Of a stretch of 64,000 nt of DNA, positions 18,604-26,193 are shown one piece after another. Both the position numbers and the translations under genes were made by a program. The notes under the pieces are model-generated. The model was given only the letters and a program-made list of their open reading frames with translations, searched no databases and was not told the DNA's origin. The DNA lies in NCBI RefSeq assembly GCF_041379945.2, contig NZ_JBFTXJ020000007.1, forward strand, positions 62,001-126,000. The letters are read 5' to 3'. This DNA comes from Aneurinibacillus sp. REN35 (GTDB lineage: Bacteria > Bacillota > Bacilli > Aneurinibacillales > Aneurinibacillaceae). Within the stretch, counting starts at the first letter, position 1. Each line of letters begins with the position of its first letter.

Positions 18604-18888
18604 TTATTCTTTGTTAAACTCGTCAGCGTACCTTTCATCATCTTCTTGATTATCCCGAATCGTCTTCTGCAGTACAAAAGAACTCATGGTTAAGAAAAGC
18701 GCTGATACGATGTAATATCCTTTCACCGGAAGCGGGGCATCTAATGTGTAAATCCCGATGAACATCGCTGCAAACGACAAAATAAATGCTGCCCAGGCCA
18801 TATTTGTAAATGCTTTTGTATTTCTTCTGCGTGGTCTCATTGCATCCATTACCTCCATCCTCTTATTCACATATTCGCTATCAACCAA
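18604..18888 (-). CDS. YiaA/YiaB family small membrane protein
   Basis: 94 residues with two membrane helices (MAWAAFILSFAAMFIGIY and GYYIVSALFLTMSSFVLQ) after a basic stretch, the YiaAB two-helix pattern. Function of the family is unknown. Single gene, convergent with the STAS gene; GGAGGTAATGG upstream resembles a ribosome site for a later start at the MEVMD or MDAM methionine. Confidence 0.75.
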   Translation of the reverse strand: MVDSEYVNKRMEVMDAMRPRRRNTKAFTNMAWAAFILSFAAMFIGIYTLDAPLPVKGYYIVSALFLTMSSFVLQKTIRDNQEDDERYADEFNKE

Positions 18889-18965
18889 TTTATTCCTATT
18901 GTGTATACTGAAATTTAGAAAAAATAAATTATATTTTCTAGTAATGGAGCAATCGGAAACAAACT

Positions 18966-19190
18966 TTATCGAGCAAGCAGCTTTCCTACCTTTTTAACAA
19001 CCTTCTTCGTCGTCTTTCCTGTTACCATTTCATCTTTACCGAGGATAACAAATTCCTTCTTTTTGCCAAGCTTGCACATCGACTGACATCCCACGCAGAT
19101 TTTTGCTTTCGGTTCTATTTTGCTGAGCTTTTTCTTCAGCTTTTTTACGTCATCCGCACACTTATGGCAAATACGCAGTGTAACAGCCAT
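18966..19190 (-). CDS. DUF1450 (YuzB-like) small cysteine protein
   Basis: 74 residues. CHKC near the start and CVGCQSMC in the middle give five cysteines, followed by FVILGKDEMVTGKTTKKVV, which aligns by eye with the end of YuzB-type proteins (residues of the form FALVNGxxVxG). A metal or iron-sulfur site is likely. Very lysine-rich. The role of the family is not known. Confidence 0.65.
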   Translation of the reverse strand: MAVTLRICHKCADDVKKLKKKLSKIEPKAKICVGCQSMCKLGKKKEFVILGKDEMVTGKTTKKVVKKVGKLLAR

Positions 19191-19332
19191 ACAGGTTCCG
19201 CCCTTTCTTTCAGTCTATTTGGCAAATAAAGCGATGCTGGGGCATATTGCTACTGCTTGTATTGGATCATACTATATAAGTGCTACTTTTGAGAATACCC
19301 CTCATACGCTTGTGTCTGCTCATAAACAAAAA

Positions 19333-19358
19333 AACCTCTGCCCTATAGACAGAAGGTT
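19333..19358 (-). terminator. Terminator after the SinI-like gene
   Basis: On the minus strand AACCTTCTG and CAGAGGTT form a stem followed by seven T, right after the SinI-like stop codon. Confidence 0.75.
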
Positions 19359-19359
19359 C

Positions 19360-19536
19360 TCATCTTATCCTATATGAATGGTATGTCATCTCTTTAGACT
19401 CTAGCACCACTTGGTGTATAGCGTTACTTTCGCTTTTTAAAAAACTTCTTATTTCTTCCGGGGTAATTCCTAACTCACGTGCAATCAGCATAAGAGACAC
19501 CCACTCTTGATCAAGTTCGTTCTGCTTCCTAACCAT
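19360..19536 (-). CDS. SinI-like anti-repressor
   Basis: 58 residues from the ATG at 19536. ELDQEWVSLMLIARELGITP then EEIRSFL is the SinI dimerisation signature (Bacillus SinI: ELDQEWVELMxEA..., ...EEIRKYL). SinI binds SinR, the master repressor of biofilm matrix genes, and removes it from DNA. The frame is open for a further 59 codons upstream, but that part is the cyclic-di-GMP aptamer, so it is not coding; GGGGGG lies eight bases before 19536 as the ribosome site. No sinR gene is next to it. Control by a c-di-GMP riboswitch directly upstream is the notable point. Confidence 0.85.
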   Translation of the reverse strand: MVRKQNELDQEWVSLMLIARELGITPEEIRSFLKSESNAIHQVVLESKEMTYHSYRIR

Positions 19537-19554
19537 CTTCGCCCCCCGCAAATT

Positions 19555-19644
19555 CTTAAGAGGTAGTTCAGCCGTCATAGTGCTATACCGTAGACCTGGA
19601 ACTTTGCGTCCCTGCTTTTCAGTCAGGTTTGCCTTTTTCTCAAG
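19555..19644 (-). promoter_or_regulatory. Cyclic-di-GMP-I (GEMM) riboswitch upstream of sinI-like gene
   Basis: On the minus strand GGCAAACC, a hairpin CCTG/CAGG with a GAAAA-containing loop, GGGACGCAAAG, then the second helix with GGTCTACGG and GGCTGAACTACC reproduce the class I c-di-GMP aptamer. A closing stem P1 is visible: CTTGAGA (19638-19644) with TCTTAAG (19555-19561). The ATG of the SinI-like gene lies 19 bases beyond P1 with no terminator between, so control of translation is more likely than termination. Confidence 0.85.
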
Positions 19645-20032
19645 TATTTTGATTAGGTATTTGTTTTTTACCTGACCTTTATTGTTAGTAAGGTGTGCCT
19701 CTCGTAAGGTCATTTATATTTTTTCTAACTTGTAAATCTATTTTACCGATTACATGTACCCACGGAAAGGTTCTTTTGTCATGAAGAAGTCACAATATAG
19801 TCACACCTAAACCCTACTGCTTACATATAAGGAAATCAATAGCAGGTGATAAAACTAACCAGACAGATTACAGGGAATGCAATCGTAAAGTAAATCAAAA
19901 ATAATATACGCTTATGTTCCTACTTATCCGTTTAAGGCGGCTTTGTATAAGTTCCACTTATTTGCCTAGATGAAATAATTACCAATTGTGGTAACTTATT
20001 AACAAGAACCCCCCAATATTTTCTTTTCTGTA

Positions 20033-20057
20033 CCGGCCCCGTGCCGGATTTTTTTTT
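20033..20057 (+). terminator. Orphan terminator on the plus strand
   Basis: CCGGC (20033-20037), CCCGT, GCCGG (20043-20047) then A and nine T. No plus-strand gene lies upstream between 19714 and 20030, where only a dyad TTACCA-N4-TGGTAA (19979-19994) stands out. The 440 bases between 19714 and 20154 hold no coding sequence that I can support, so a small RNA ending here is possible. Confidence 0.55.
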
Positions 20058-20101
20058 GCTCATTTTGGTCATTAACAAAGGAGGCAATGATATAGACGGA
20101 A

Positions 20102-20141
20102 AAGCCAAGCATGCTGTTACATCAACATGCTTGGCTTTTTA
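20102..20141. terminator. Bidirectional terminator
   Basis: AAGCCAAGCATG pairs with CATGCTTGGCTT (12 of 12), followed by TTTTT on plus. On the minus strand it follows the small helix-turn-helix gene. Confidence 0.85.
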
Positions 20142-20153
20142 GACAGCCCCATT

Positions 20154-20318
20154 TTATACAGATTCACTATCATATTTTCCTTGCTTATATTCATTCATCC
20201 ACCGAAAAATCATAATACTGTTGATTCGATGCTGTCTGGCTATGCTGCCAGGCTTATTACATTCCAATACCTGCTGTACGACCTTGCACTTAAACTCACG
20301 TGAATACTTCCGCTTCAT
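20154..20318 (-). CDS. Small helix-turn-helix protein, IS3 OrfA-like
   Basis: 54 residues starting MKRKYSREFKCKVVQQVLE and continuing with SIARQHRINSIMIFRWMNEY. This is the N-terminal HTH of IS3-family OrfA/transposase-like proteins (pattern RYSxEFKxxVV..., then IAxxxxVxxxxIxRWxxxY). It stops after that single domain: there is no leucine zipper, no OrfB, and no inverted repeats nearby, so it is a stand-alone DNA-binding protein rather than a live insertion sequence, or the trimmed remnant of one. AAAGGAG lies eight bases upstream. It sits directly behind a c-di-GMP riboswitch and in front of a terminator, so it is a self-contained regulated unit. Too short for routine gene calling. Confidence 0.7.
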   Translation of the reverse strand: MKRKYSREFKCKVVQQVLECNKPGSIARQHRINSIMIFRWMNEYKQGKYDSESV

Positions 20319-20326
20319 TTTTTTCT

Positions 20327-20413
20327 CCTTTCGGTAACCCGGCTGCCGTAGCTTTTTATACAGTAGGCCCGTGGTTTTGCGTCCTCATCTTTCAATGAGT
20401 TTGCCTTTTCGAC
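20327..20413 (-). promoter_or_regulatory. Cyclic-di-GMP-I (GEMM) riboswitch upstream of the HTH gene
   Basis: Minus strand: AAGGCAAACTCAT, loop TGAAAG, ATGAGGACGCAAA, then CCACGGGCCTACTG, AAGCTACGGCAGCC and GGGTTACC. All conserved blocks of the class I aptamer are present, including the GNRA-type loop on P2. The ribosome site AAAGGAG of the HTH gene follows the GGTTACCG block directly, so ligand binding can mask or free it. The 5' edge contains TGTCGAA, a 0A-box-like heptamer that may be chance. Confidence 0.88.
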
Positions 20414-20538
20414 ATACATTAGGATACAAAAAATTAGTGCACAATGGAATAGGTATTCACTATTTTTCTTTTATCCGCCATATACGCAACCTTTATCTAC
20501 CAATTCCCGTAGAACATAACTGCTTGTAATACTACACA

Positions 20539-21774
20539 TTACTCATACTTTTTTAAAATGATTACCGCATTGTGACCGCCAAAACCAAATGAATTGGATA
20601 ACCCTATCTCTACATTTGCCTGACGGGCAGTATTAGGTACATAATCTAAATCACATAGCGGGTCCGCATGTTCTAGATTGATTGTAGGAGGTATCGTTCC
20701 TTCCTGCAGGCATTTTGCCAGCGCAATGGCTTCTACCCCACCCGCTGCACCCAACATGTGGCCGGTCATAGACTTATTCGCTGTTATAGGGATGTTATAT
20801 GCTTGCGCTCCGAATAATTTTTTAATGGCTATGGTTTCCGATATGTCACCGGCTTCCGTACTGGTCGCATGAGCACTAATGATATTGACTTGTTCCAAAG
20901 AAATCTGAGCATCTTGTAACGCCATTTTCATAGCATGGTATGCGCCTTTACCTTCCGGATGCGGAGATACCATATGATGCGCGTCTGAGCTTGCACCATA
21001 GCCAATAACCTCAGCATAAATTCGTGCGTTTCTTCGTAATGCGTGAGACAACGATTCGAGAAGGAGAATGCCTGCGCCTTCCGACATGACAAATCCATCC
21101 CGATTCTCATCAAACGGACGACTTGCTTTAGCCGGACAATCATTCCTTGTAGATAAAGCTGTAGCATTCCCAAAGCTGGCCAAAGACAAGTCGGTTATCG
21201 AAGCCTCCGTGCCGCCCGCAAAGACAACATCCGCTCCCCCGAATCGAATAAGTCTGGACGCTTCGCCAATCGCTGTATTGCCGATTGCACAAGCAGAAAC
21301 AGGCGACATCGAAGGACCCATCGCGCCCCATTTCATGCTAATTTGCGCTGCAGCCGCATTCGAAATCATTGCGGATACTAACGAAGGACTTACCCGGCCC
21401 GCTCCTCTCTCCCGAAGCAGATCCACATTTTTAATGAATGTTTCAATTCCTCCTATGCCGGAGCCAACATAGACACCCAGACGTGTCGGATCGACTTGAT
21501 CCATATCTAGGTTCGAATCGATCCATGCTTGCTCGGCTGCAGCTAAGGCAAATTGGCAAAATCTATCCATACGCTTTGCATCCCTGCGTCCTAGAAGTTC
21601 CTCGGCATGAAAATCACGGACGAGTCCAGCAATTTTTGTTTTATGCCCGCTTACATCAAATGTATCAATAAAAGAAAGACCTGACCTACCATTAACCAAA
21701 TTTTCCCATAACATTGCTACTTCATTGCCCAGTGGTGAGACGACTCCCATTCCTGTAATCACTACACGCTCCAA
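20539..21774 (-). CDS. fabF: Beta-ketoacyl-ACP synthase II
   Basis: 411 residues. The Cys-His-His triad is visible: Cys162 in SPVSACAIGN, His302 in SAHATSTEAGD and His339 in SMTGHMLGAAGG. The enzyme condenses malonyl-ACP with acyl-ACP in fatty-acid elongation. It is not beside fabH, fabD or acpP, so it is probably a second FabF rather than the housekeeping copy. The gene is divergent from an MmyB-like regulator (116 bases between starts), a family with a fatty-acid-binding pocket. GGGGAGGGA precedes the start. Confidence 0.88.
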   Translation of the reverse strand: MERVVITGMGVVSPLGNEVAMLWENLVNGRSGLSFIDTFDVSGHKTKIAGLVRDFHAEELLGRRDAKRMDRFCQFALAAAEQAWIDSNLDMDQVDPTRLGVYVGSGIGGIETFIKNVDLLRERGAGRVSPSLVSAMISNAAAAQISMKWGAMGPSMSPVSACAIGNTAIGEASRLIRFGGADVVFAGGTEASITDLSLASFGNATALSTRNDCPAKASRPFDENRDGFVMSEGAGILLLESLSHALRRNARIYAEVIGYGASSDAHHMVSPHPEGKGAYHAMKMALQDAQISLEQVNIISAHATSTEAGDISETIAIKKLFGAQAYNIPITANKSMTGHMLGAAGGVEAIALAKCLQEGTIPPTINLEHADPLCDLDYVPNTARQANVEIGLSNSFGFGGHNAVIILKKYE

Positions 21775-21889
21775 GCTTGATCCCTCCCCTTGAATATTTT
21801 GTTATATTTTCACATGCTACTTATCCTATTACAAGTTGTTGTTTATCCTAGTATAATTACTACTATGATCATTCGTATGATGAGGGGGC

Positions 21890-22771
21890 ATGGAAACGTT
21901 GAATAATCAAAACAGACTTGACGCTCTGTCCACCTTTCTAAAATCAAAGCGAGCTAACATTCAACCTCAATCTGTTGGACTACCAACAGGAACCCGGCGG
22001 CGGACACCCGGCTTGCGAAGGGAGGAAGTCGCTCAAATAGCAGGCGTAAGCACCACTTGGTACACATGGCTAGAGCAAGGGCGTGATATTAACGTTTCTA
22101 CATCGGTATTAGATGCTATTGCAACCGCCCTGCAGTTAAATAATGATGAACGCAAATATCTATATGACCTTGCCTTAGAAGCCAATTCAAATGCTTCCCA
22201 ACCAGAAACATTGGAAACAAAAATCCCTCCGTCCTTAGGAAAAATTTTGTCAGAACTTAACTATTGTCCGACATTGATTACTGATCGACACTTCCATATC
22301 GTCGGCTGGAACCGAGCTGCCGCACATGTTTTTTTGGATTTCGAACAAATTCCAAATGAACAACGAAACTTAATTCGTTTACTCTTTACAAGAAAAGAAC
22401 TGCGGTCATTAGCCGTTAATTGGGAACATTTCATTAAGGGATTTCTTGCTATCTTCCGTGCTTATTACGGCCAATATGTAGGAGATACATGGTATAATCA
22501 GTTTCTTGAAGAAATGACTCATCTTCATCCGGAATTTCAGTCTTTGTGGCAAGAGAGCCAAGTAAGCATGGCTCCAGAGGTTTTCATTGAATTCCGGCAC
22601 GCCAAAGTGGGAAAAATGCTGTTTAATTTAACTTCCCTGCAAGTCCAAGGGGCGATGGATTTGCGATGTAGCGTGTATACTCCTGTAGAGGAATCATCTA
22701 CTGAAGCAAAATTAAAACGACTGCTGACAGAAAAAAAGCCGGACGATGAGACGCCCGGCTTCGACCATTAA
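21890..22771 (+). CDS. XRE family regulator with MmyB-like ligand domain
   Basis: 293 residues. HTH at about residues 10-75 (RRTPGLRREEVAQIAGVSTT, WYTWLEQGRDI is the MmyB family hallmark) and a PAS-like ligand domain at about 110-275 (PTLITDRHFHIVGWNRAA). Related domains have been crystallised with fatty acid bound. GAGGGGG sits one base before ATG 21890; TTG 21899 would be spaced better and would drop three residues. Divergence from fabF suggests control by acyl chains. The stop overlaps the tail of a convergent small spore gene. Confidence 0.85.
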   Translation: METLNNQNRLDALSTFLKSKRANIQPQSVGLPTGTRRRTPGLRREEVAQIAGVSTTWYTWLEQGRDINVSTSVLDAIATALQLNNDERKYLYDLALEANSNASQPETLETKIPPSLGKILSELNYCPTLITDRHFHIVGWNRAAAHVFLDFEQIPNEQRNLIRLLFTRKELRSLAVNWEHFIKGFLAIFRAYYGQYVGDTWYNQFLEEMTHLHPEFQSLWQESQVSMAPEVFIEFRHAKVGKMLFNLTSLQVQGAMDLRCSVYTPVEESSTEAKLKRLLTEKKPDDETPGFDH

Positions 22772-22857
22772 TTGTCACATGCACATGCGATAATCACAAG
22801 AAGGATAAAAAGCACCAACACGATACCAATAACGTCTTCACCAAAACCGAAACCCAT
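22768..22857 (-). CDS. YjcZ family small sporulation membrane protein
   Basis: 29 residues: MGFGFGEDVIGIVLVLFILL then VIIACACDN. A glycine-rich start, one membrane helix and very short length are the YjcZ pattern; such peptides are made during sporulation in Bacillales. AAAGGAGGAG sits five bases before the ATG at 22857, a very strong ribosome site. The last four bases overlap the end of the convergent MmyB-like gene. Too short for most gene finders. Confidence 0.85.
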   Translation of the reverse strand: MGFGFGEDVIGIVLVLFILLVIIACACDN

Positions 22858-22985
22858 AGTTTCTCCTCCTTTTTCCACTAGACATAGTTACATTCTATGG
22901 GTCTAGGTGTAGACAAGTGTTAGGCGGATATCACCTTATTTACATTTTGGTTCTAATGCCCGGTTTTGATAAGGAAACAGGATAA

Positions 22986-23020
22986 GGGGCTAACCCATAA
23001 TATTGGGCAGCCCCCTTTTT
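22986..23020 (+). terminator. Terminator hairpin
   Basis: GGGGCT with ACCCA and TGGG arms closing to AGCCCC, followed by TTTTT on the plus strand; probably ends read-through from the regulator gene. Confidence 0.7.
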
Positions 23021-23036
23021 ATTTTGGTGCTATGAA

Positions 23037-23795
23037 TTAATATGCAGTCCAACCCGAATCTGCTGTTATGATTGTTCCGTTAACAAAGCTTGATTCGTCT
23101 GAAGCAAGGAACAGGGCAACGCCTGCGATTTCTTCTGACTGGCCTGTACGTGGGTTGGTGCTTATTCCCGGTTGTATGCGTCCCATACCGAATTCATTAA
23201 TATTCGTCATCGTGGTACTGATATTTGTCTCCACTCCTCCCGGCGCAATCACATTGCAGCGAATGCCTTCTTTCGCATACATAAATGCTGTGTTTTTTGT
23301 GAACCCAATAACCGCATGCTTAGAGGCAGTATACGTTGCACCTGCACGAGCCCCGTATAATCCTCCCACGGAGGCAACATTAATAATTATCCCATTTTTC
23401 CTCTCTAAGAATACGGACAATGCTTTACGTGTAGCACGCATAACACCTGTAGTATTAACAGCAAAAATTCGTTCCCAGTCTTCATCCTTGATATCGCCGG
23501 CCGCTTCAAAATTATCCATAATTCCTGCATTGTTAACTAGAATATCCAACGTGCCGTACGTGTTAACAGCGGTATCAATTAAATTCTGTATATCTTCCTC
23601 TTTTGCAACATTGGTCCTCATCGCCATTGCTTCTCCGCCGTTGGATTTGATTTCTTCGACGGTTGAATTCGCAGCGTCTATATTAATATCTGAGACGACG
23701 ACCTTCGCTCCTTCTTTTGCATAAAGAACAGCAATGGCTTTCCCAATTCCCGAAGCGGCTCCTGTTACGATTGCTACCTTATTTTGAAGTCTCAT
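23037..23795 (-). CDS. SDR family NAD(P)-dependent oxidoreductase
   Basis: 252 residues with the classical short-chain fold: TGAASGIG near residue 12 (cofactor), NNAG near 88, catalytic Ser-Tyr-Lys with YTASKHA near 155. The tail FVNGTIITADSGWTAY is typical of FabG/glucose-dehydrogenase-like enzymes. It could be a 3-oxoacyl reductase, which fits the nearby FabF, but dehydrogenases for sugars or steroids look the same. Own promoter; GGGAGGG upstream of ATG. Confidence 0.88.
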   Translation of the reverse strand: MRLQNKVAIVTGAASGIGKAIAVLYAKEGAKVVVSDINIDAANSTVEEIKSNGGEAMAMRTNVAKEEDIQNLIDTAVNTYGTLDILVNNAGIMDNFEAAGDIKDEDWERIFAVNTTGVMRATRKALSVFLERKNGIIINVASVGGLYGARAGATYTASKHAVIGFTKNTAFMYAKEGIRCNVIAPGGVETNISTTMTNINEFGMGRIQPGISTNPRTGQSEEIAGVALFLASDESSFVNGTIITADSGWTAY

Positions 23796-23943
23796 AAAAG
23801 CACCCTCCCATTACGTTTATTATTATAGATTACCAAACATTATAAATAATTAAACTACTTATTCACTTGGCATGTACGTTAAGTAGAATATAAAATGTTT
23901 ATAAGGTTATACAAATATGTATGTGGGGGTTGGAGGGAATTTG

Positions 23944-25500
23944 TTGCTTACAAGTTATAGTCGCTATGTAGGTCAATTAGCTATAGATGAATGGTTCGTT
24001 TCCATCGATAATAACCTAACTAGCAATACAAATTATGCCATAATTCAAATGAGACAATTTGCAGAGCATTTTACAGCACAGATAGTAAAAAATAAAATGC
24101 CTTCATCATCGGATCTTACCTTTGTTCAAATGCTGGATATTTTGCTCCAAAAGCAATTGATAGATTTCAAGCTGTATCAATTATTTAGCGGCATTCGTTT
24201 GATTGGTAACAAAGCTGTACACGACGGCTTTGATATGGAACCCGTAGCGAAACAAATGTTTTCGGAATTGTGCAGCGTACTAGAAAGCGAGATAACAGAT
24301 ACCAAATTACACGTAACAAAAAATCTTCAGTCAAATGAATTATTTGAAATTGGCTCTATTGAATTAGCCGATTTAAGCAAGGGCCTACAAAATAAGAATA
24401 AATTTTTTATTCCTTATTTTAGTGAGAACTATGTTGATAACATTGACGATATTTCATGTTTTTGTTACGTTCCAGAATTTGAATTAAGCGAACTAGATGA
24501 TGAGGATGATTTCGAATTACCTTTATATACGGATACAAAAGATGTTCACAGTCTATTTGAACAGAAAACATGTCAAGTATACACCGAATATAATGATCGT
24601 ATCTATGAAGTTCAACTGTTTCTACTAGATAATGCTGTTGAAGAAGCACGACTGAAAAAGCGGAGTAAAATATTTTTGGGGTACCTTAGTATTACCAATA
24701 CTTATTTTCCAAAAACCGGTGAAGTTATTTGTAAAATCATCTCGCCAATCACTGACTATAACATGATTGATGATTATAGTGAAATTACCTCAGGCCTTTG
24801 TTTAATTGATAATGAAGTACTTTGTATGCAGGCAGATGAACTTCTTCCGCTTTATGCATATTTCAATTCCATGTCAGGTGATGTAAGATGCAAGCTATTT
24901 ATTCAAACAGATAGAGAATATATTGTTACACCGTTTACTTATTCTCATATTATACAATTACTTGATGAAGATGTTTCAAAAGCATTTGATTTACTCTACC
25001 AATTTCGAGATTTCGATGCTAATTTTTTCCATATGACTGAAGGGTATAAAAATATAGGGTCGATTTCAGAAGAAATGTGGCTTGATTTGGATGTTGAACT
25101 TGTAAATGAGATTAAAAAACGGGAATATGATCATCCTCAATTCCAATTTATTTTAGGGTTAATAAGCATTCAATACGCTAATGATCCTGTAGTTGCTTTG
25201 CCTGTCTTAGAAAAAGCCGCAAACAATAATCATATGGTAGCAGCAAACATAGTCGGTGAAATTTACGATTTAGGAAAAAAAGGAATTAAAAAAGATTATA
25301 ATAAAGCCTTTTATTTTTATAATTTAGCTGCTGAAAAAGGCTATACTGTAGCACAACGTAACTTGGCTGCACTTTATGAATTAGGCCAAGGCATTAAAGC
25401 TAACGAAGAAAAGGCGACATATTGGTATAGTAAAGCTGCGAAAAAAGGAGATGAATTTTCTAGGAATCGATTATTCTCAAGATACGGCATTGAATTATAA
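23944..25500 (+). CDS. HEPN-like (DUF4145-type) protein with Sel1 repeats
   Basis: 518 residues from TTG 23944, six bases after GGAGGG. The N-terminus (NYAIIQMRQFAEHFTAQIV ... LFSGIRLIGNKAVHDG) looks like the DUF4145/HEPN domain found at the start of type I restriction subunits, with the R-x-GN-AVH motif. A long middle part (about residues 150-400) is unrecognised. The C-terminus has Sel1-type repeats (MVAANIVGEIYDLGKKGI, VAQRNLAALYELGQGI, ATYWYSKAAKKGD). The gene is clearly AT-richer than its neighbours, and stands alone. HEPN domains can be RNases; catalysis is not shown here. A defence or signalling role is a guess. Confidence 0.65.
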   Translation: MLTSYSRYVGQLAIDEWFVSIDNNLTSNTNYAIIQMRQFAEHFTAQIVKNKMPSSSDLTFVQMLDILLQKQLIDFKLYQLFSGIRLIGNKAVHDGFDMEPVAKQMFSELCSVLESEITDTKLHVTKNLQSNELFEIGSIELADLSKGLQNKNKFFIPYFSENYVDNIDDISCFCYVPEFELSELDDEDDFELPLYTDTKDVHSLFEQKTCQVYTEYNDRIYEVQLFLLDNAVEEARLKKRSKIFLGYLSITNTYFPKTGEVICKIISPITDYNMIDDYSEITSGLCLIDNEVLCMQADELLPLYAYFNSMSGDVRCKLFIQTDREYIVTPFTYSHIIQLLDEDVSKAFDLLYQFRDFDANFFHMTEGYKNIGSISEEMWLDLDVELVNEIKKREYDHPQFQFILGLISIQYANDPVVALPVLEKAANNNHMVAANIVGEIYDLGKKGIKKDYNKAFYFYNLAAEKGYTVAQRNLAALYELGQGIKANEEKATYWYSKAAKKGDEFSRNRLFSRYGIEL

Positions 25501-25530
25501 GCTTACATTTTACTGCACAGGTGGTTCCTC

Positions 25531-26073
25531 CTACTTCTGAGAAGCATAAAGGAATCTGCAATAACCGATCTCAGCAGCATTCTTCATGAGTTCGAGATTG
25601 AGCCAAGCAGCAAGCTCATAAAAAGTCTTATCTTCAAAAGGCCATTTGGTTCGCTTACAAGATAGAAGTTCATCGTCTGGTAACGTCGCTAATGCAGCTT
25701 TCCATTCATCACGCAATTGAATCATTTTTTCTCTAACAGCCTTACTATTACCGGGCCAATGAATATTCTCACGGGTTAACGTCCCATTACCAAAAGAATG
25801 GTCAAAAACCATTGACCACCAAAAAGTAATGTGCCAAGTTAACCAGGCAATACTCGGCGGCCCAATATCGTAAGCTTCAGTATCTGGCCAATCTGCATGC
25901 CAGACCCCTAATCTATTAACAACATGAAGCCCCCTTCTGGCCGGTCTCCAGAGACATTCTTCATCTTCAAGACCAGTAAGATGAATGTCTAACATTTGCC
26001 ACGCGATATCAAACTGGAAATTTAGTGTGCTGCGAAGACGATCTGTTGAATTCTCAACTTGCTTCTCATTCAC
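25531..26073 (-). CDS. DinB family protein
   Basis: 180 residues. Four-helix DinB/YfiT-like pattern with IAWLTWHITFWWSMVFDH near residue 75 and AAWLNLELMKNAAEIGYCR near the end; the spaced histidines are probable metal ligands. Family members include thiol transferases and damage-inducible proteins with unknown reactions. GGAGGAAATCAC precedes the start. Single gene, convergent with the HEPN-like gene. Confidence 0.8.
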   Translation of the reverse strand: MNEKQVENSTDRLRSTLNFQFDIAWQMLDIHLTGLEDEECLWRPARRGLHVVNRLGVWHADWPDTEAYDIGPPSIAWLTWHITFWWSMVFDHSFGNGTLTRENIHWPGNSKAVREKMIQLRDEWKAALATLPDDELLSCKRTKWPFEDKTFYELAAWLNLELMKNAAEIGYCRFLYASQK

Positions 26074-26193
26074 AGTGATTTCCTCCTATAATCCGTACTT
26101 AAAATACCACAATTCCATGTTATGCCTAACTTATATCTATATACTATACAAACGAATATAATTTACGTCTAGGAATAAGATAGACAAATCAGA

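Noticed and set aside
19537-19713. N-terminal extension of the SinI-like frame
   Set aside because: These codons overlap the conserved c-di-GMP aptamer and its P1 stem; the product part has no family match.
23068-23724. 218-codon plus-strand frame over the SDR gene
   Set aside because: Antisense shadow; the minus-strand SDR has all family motifs.
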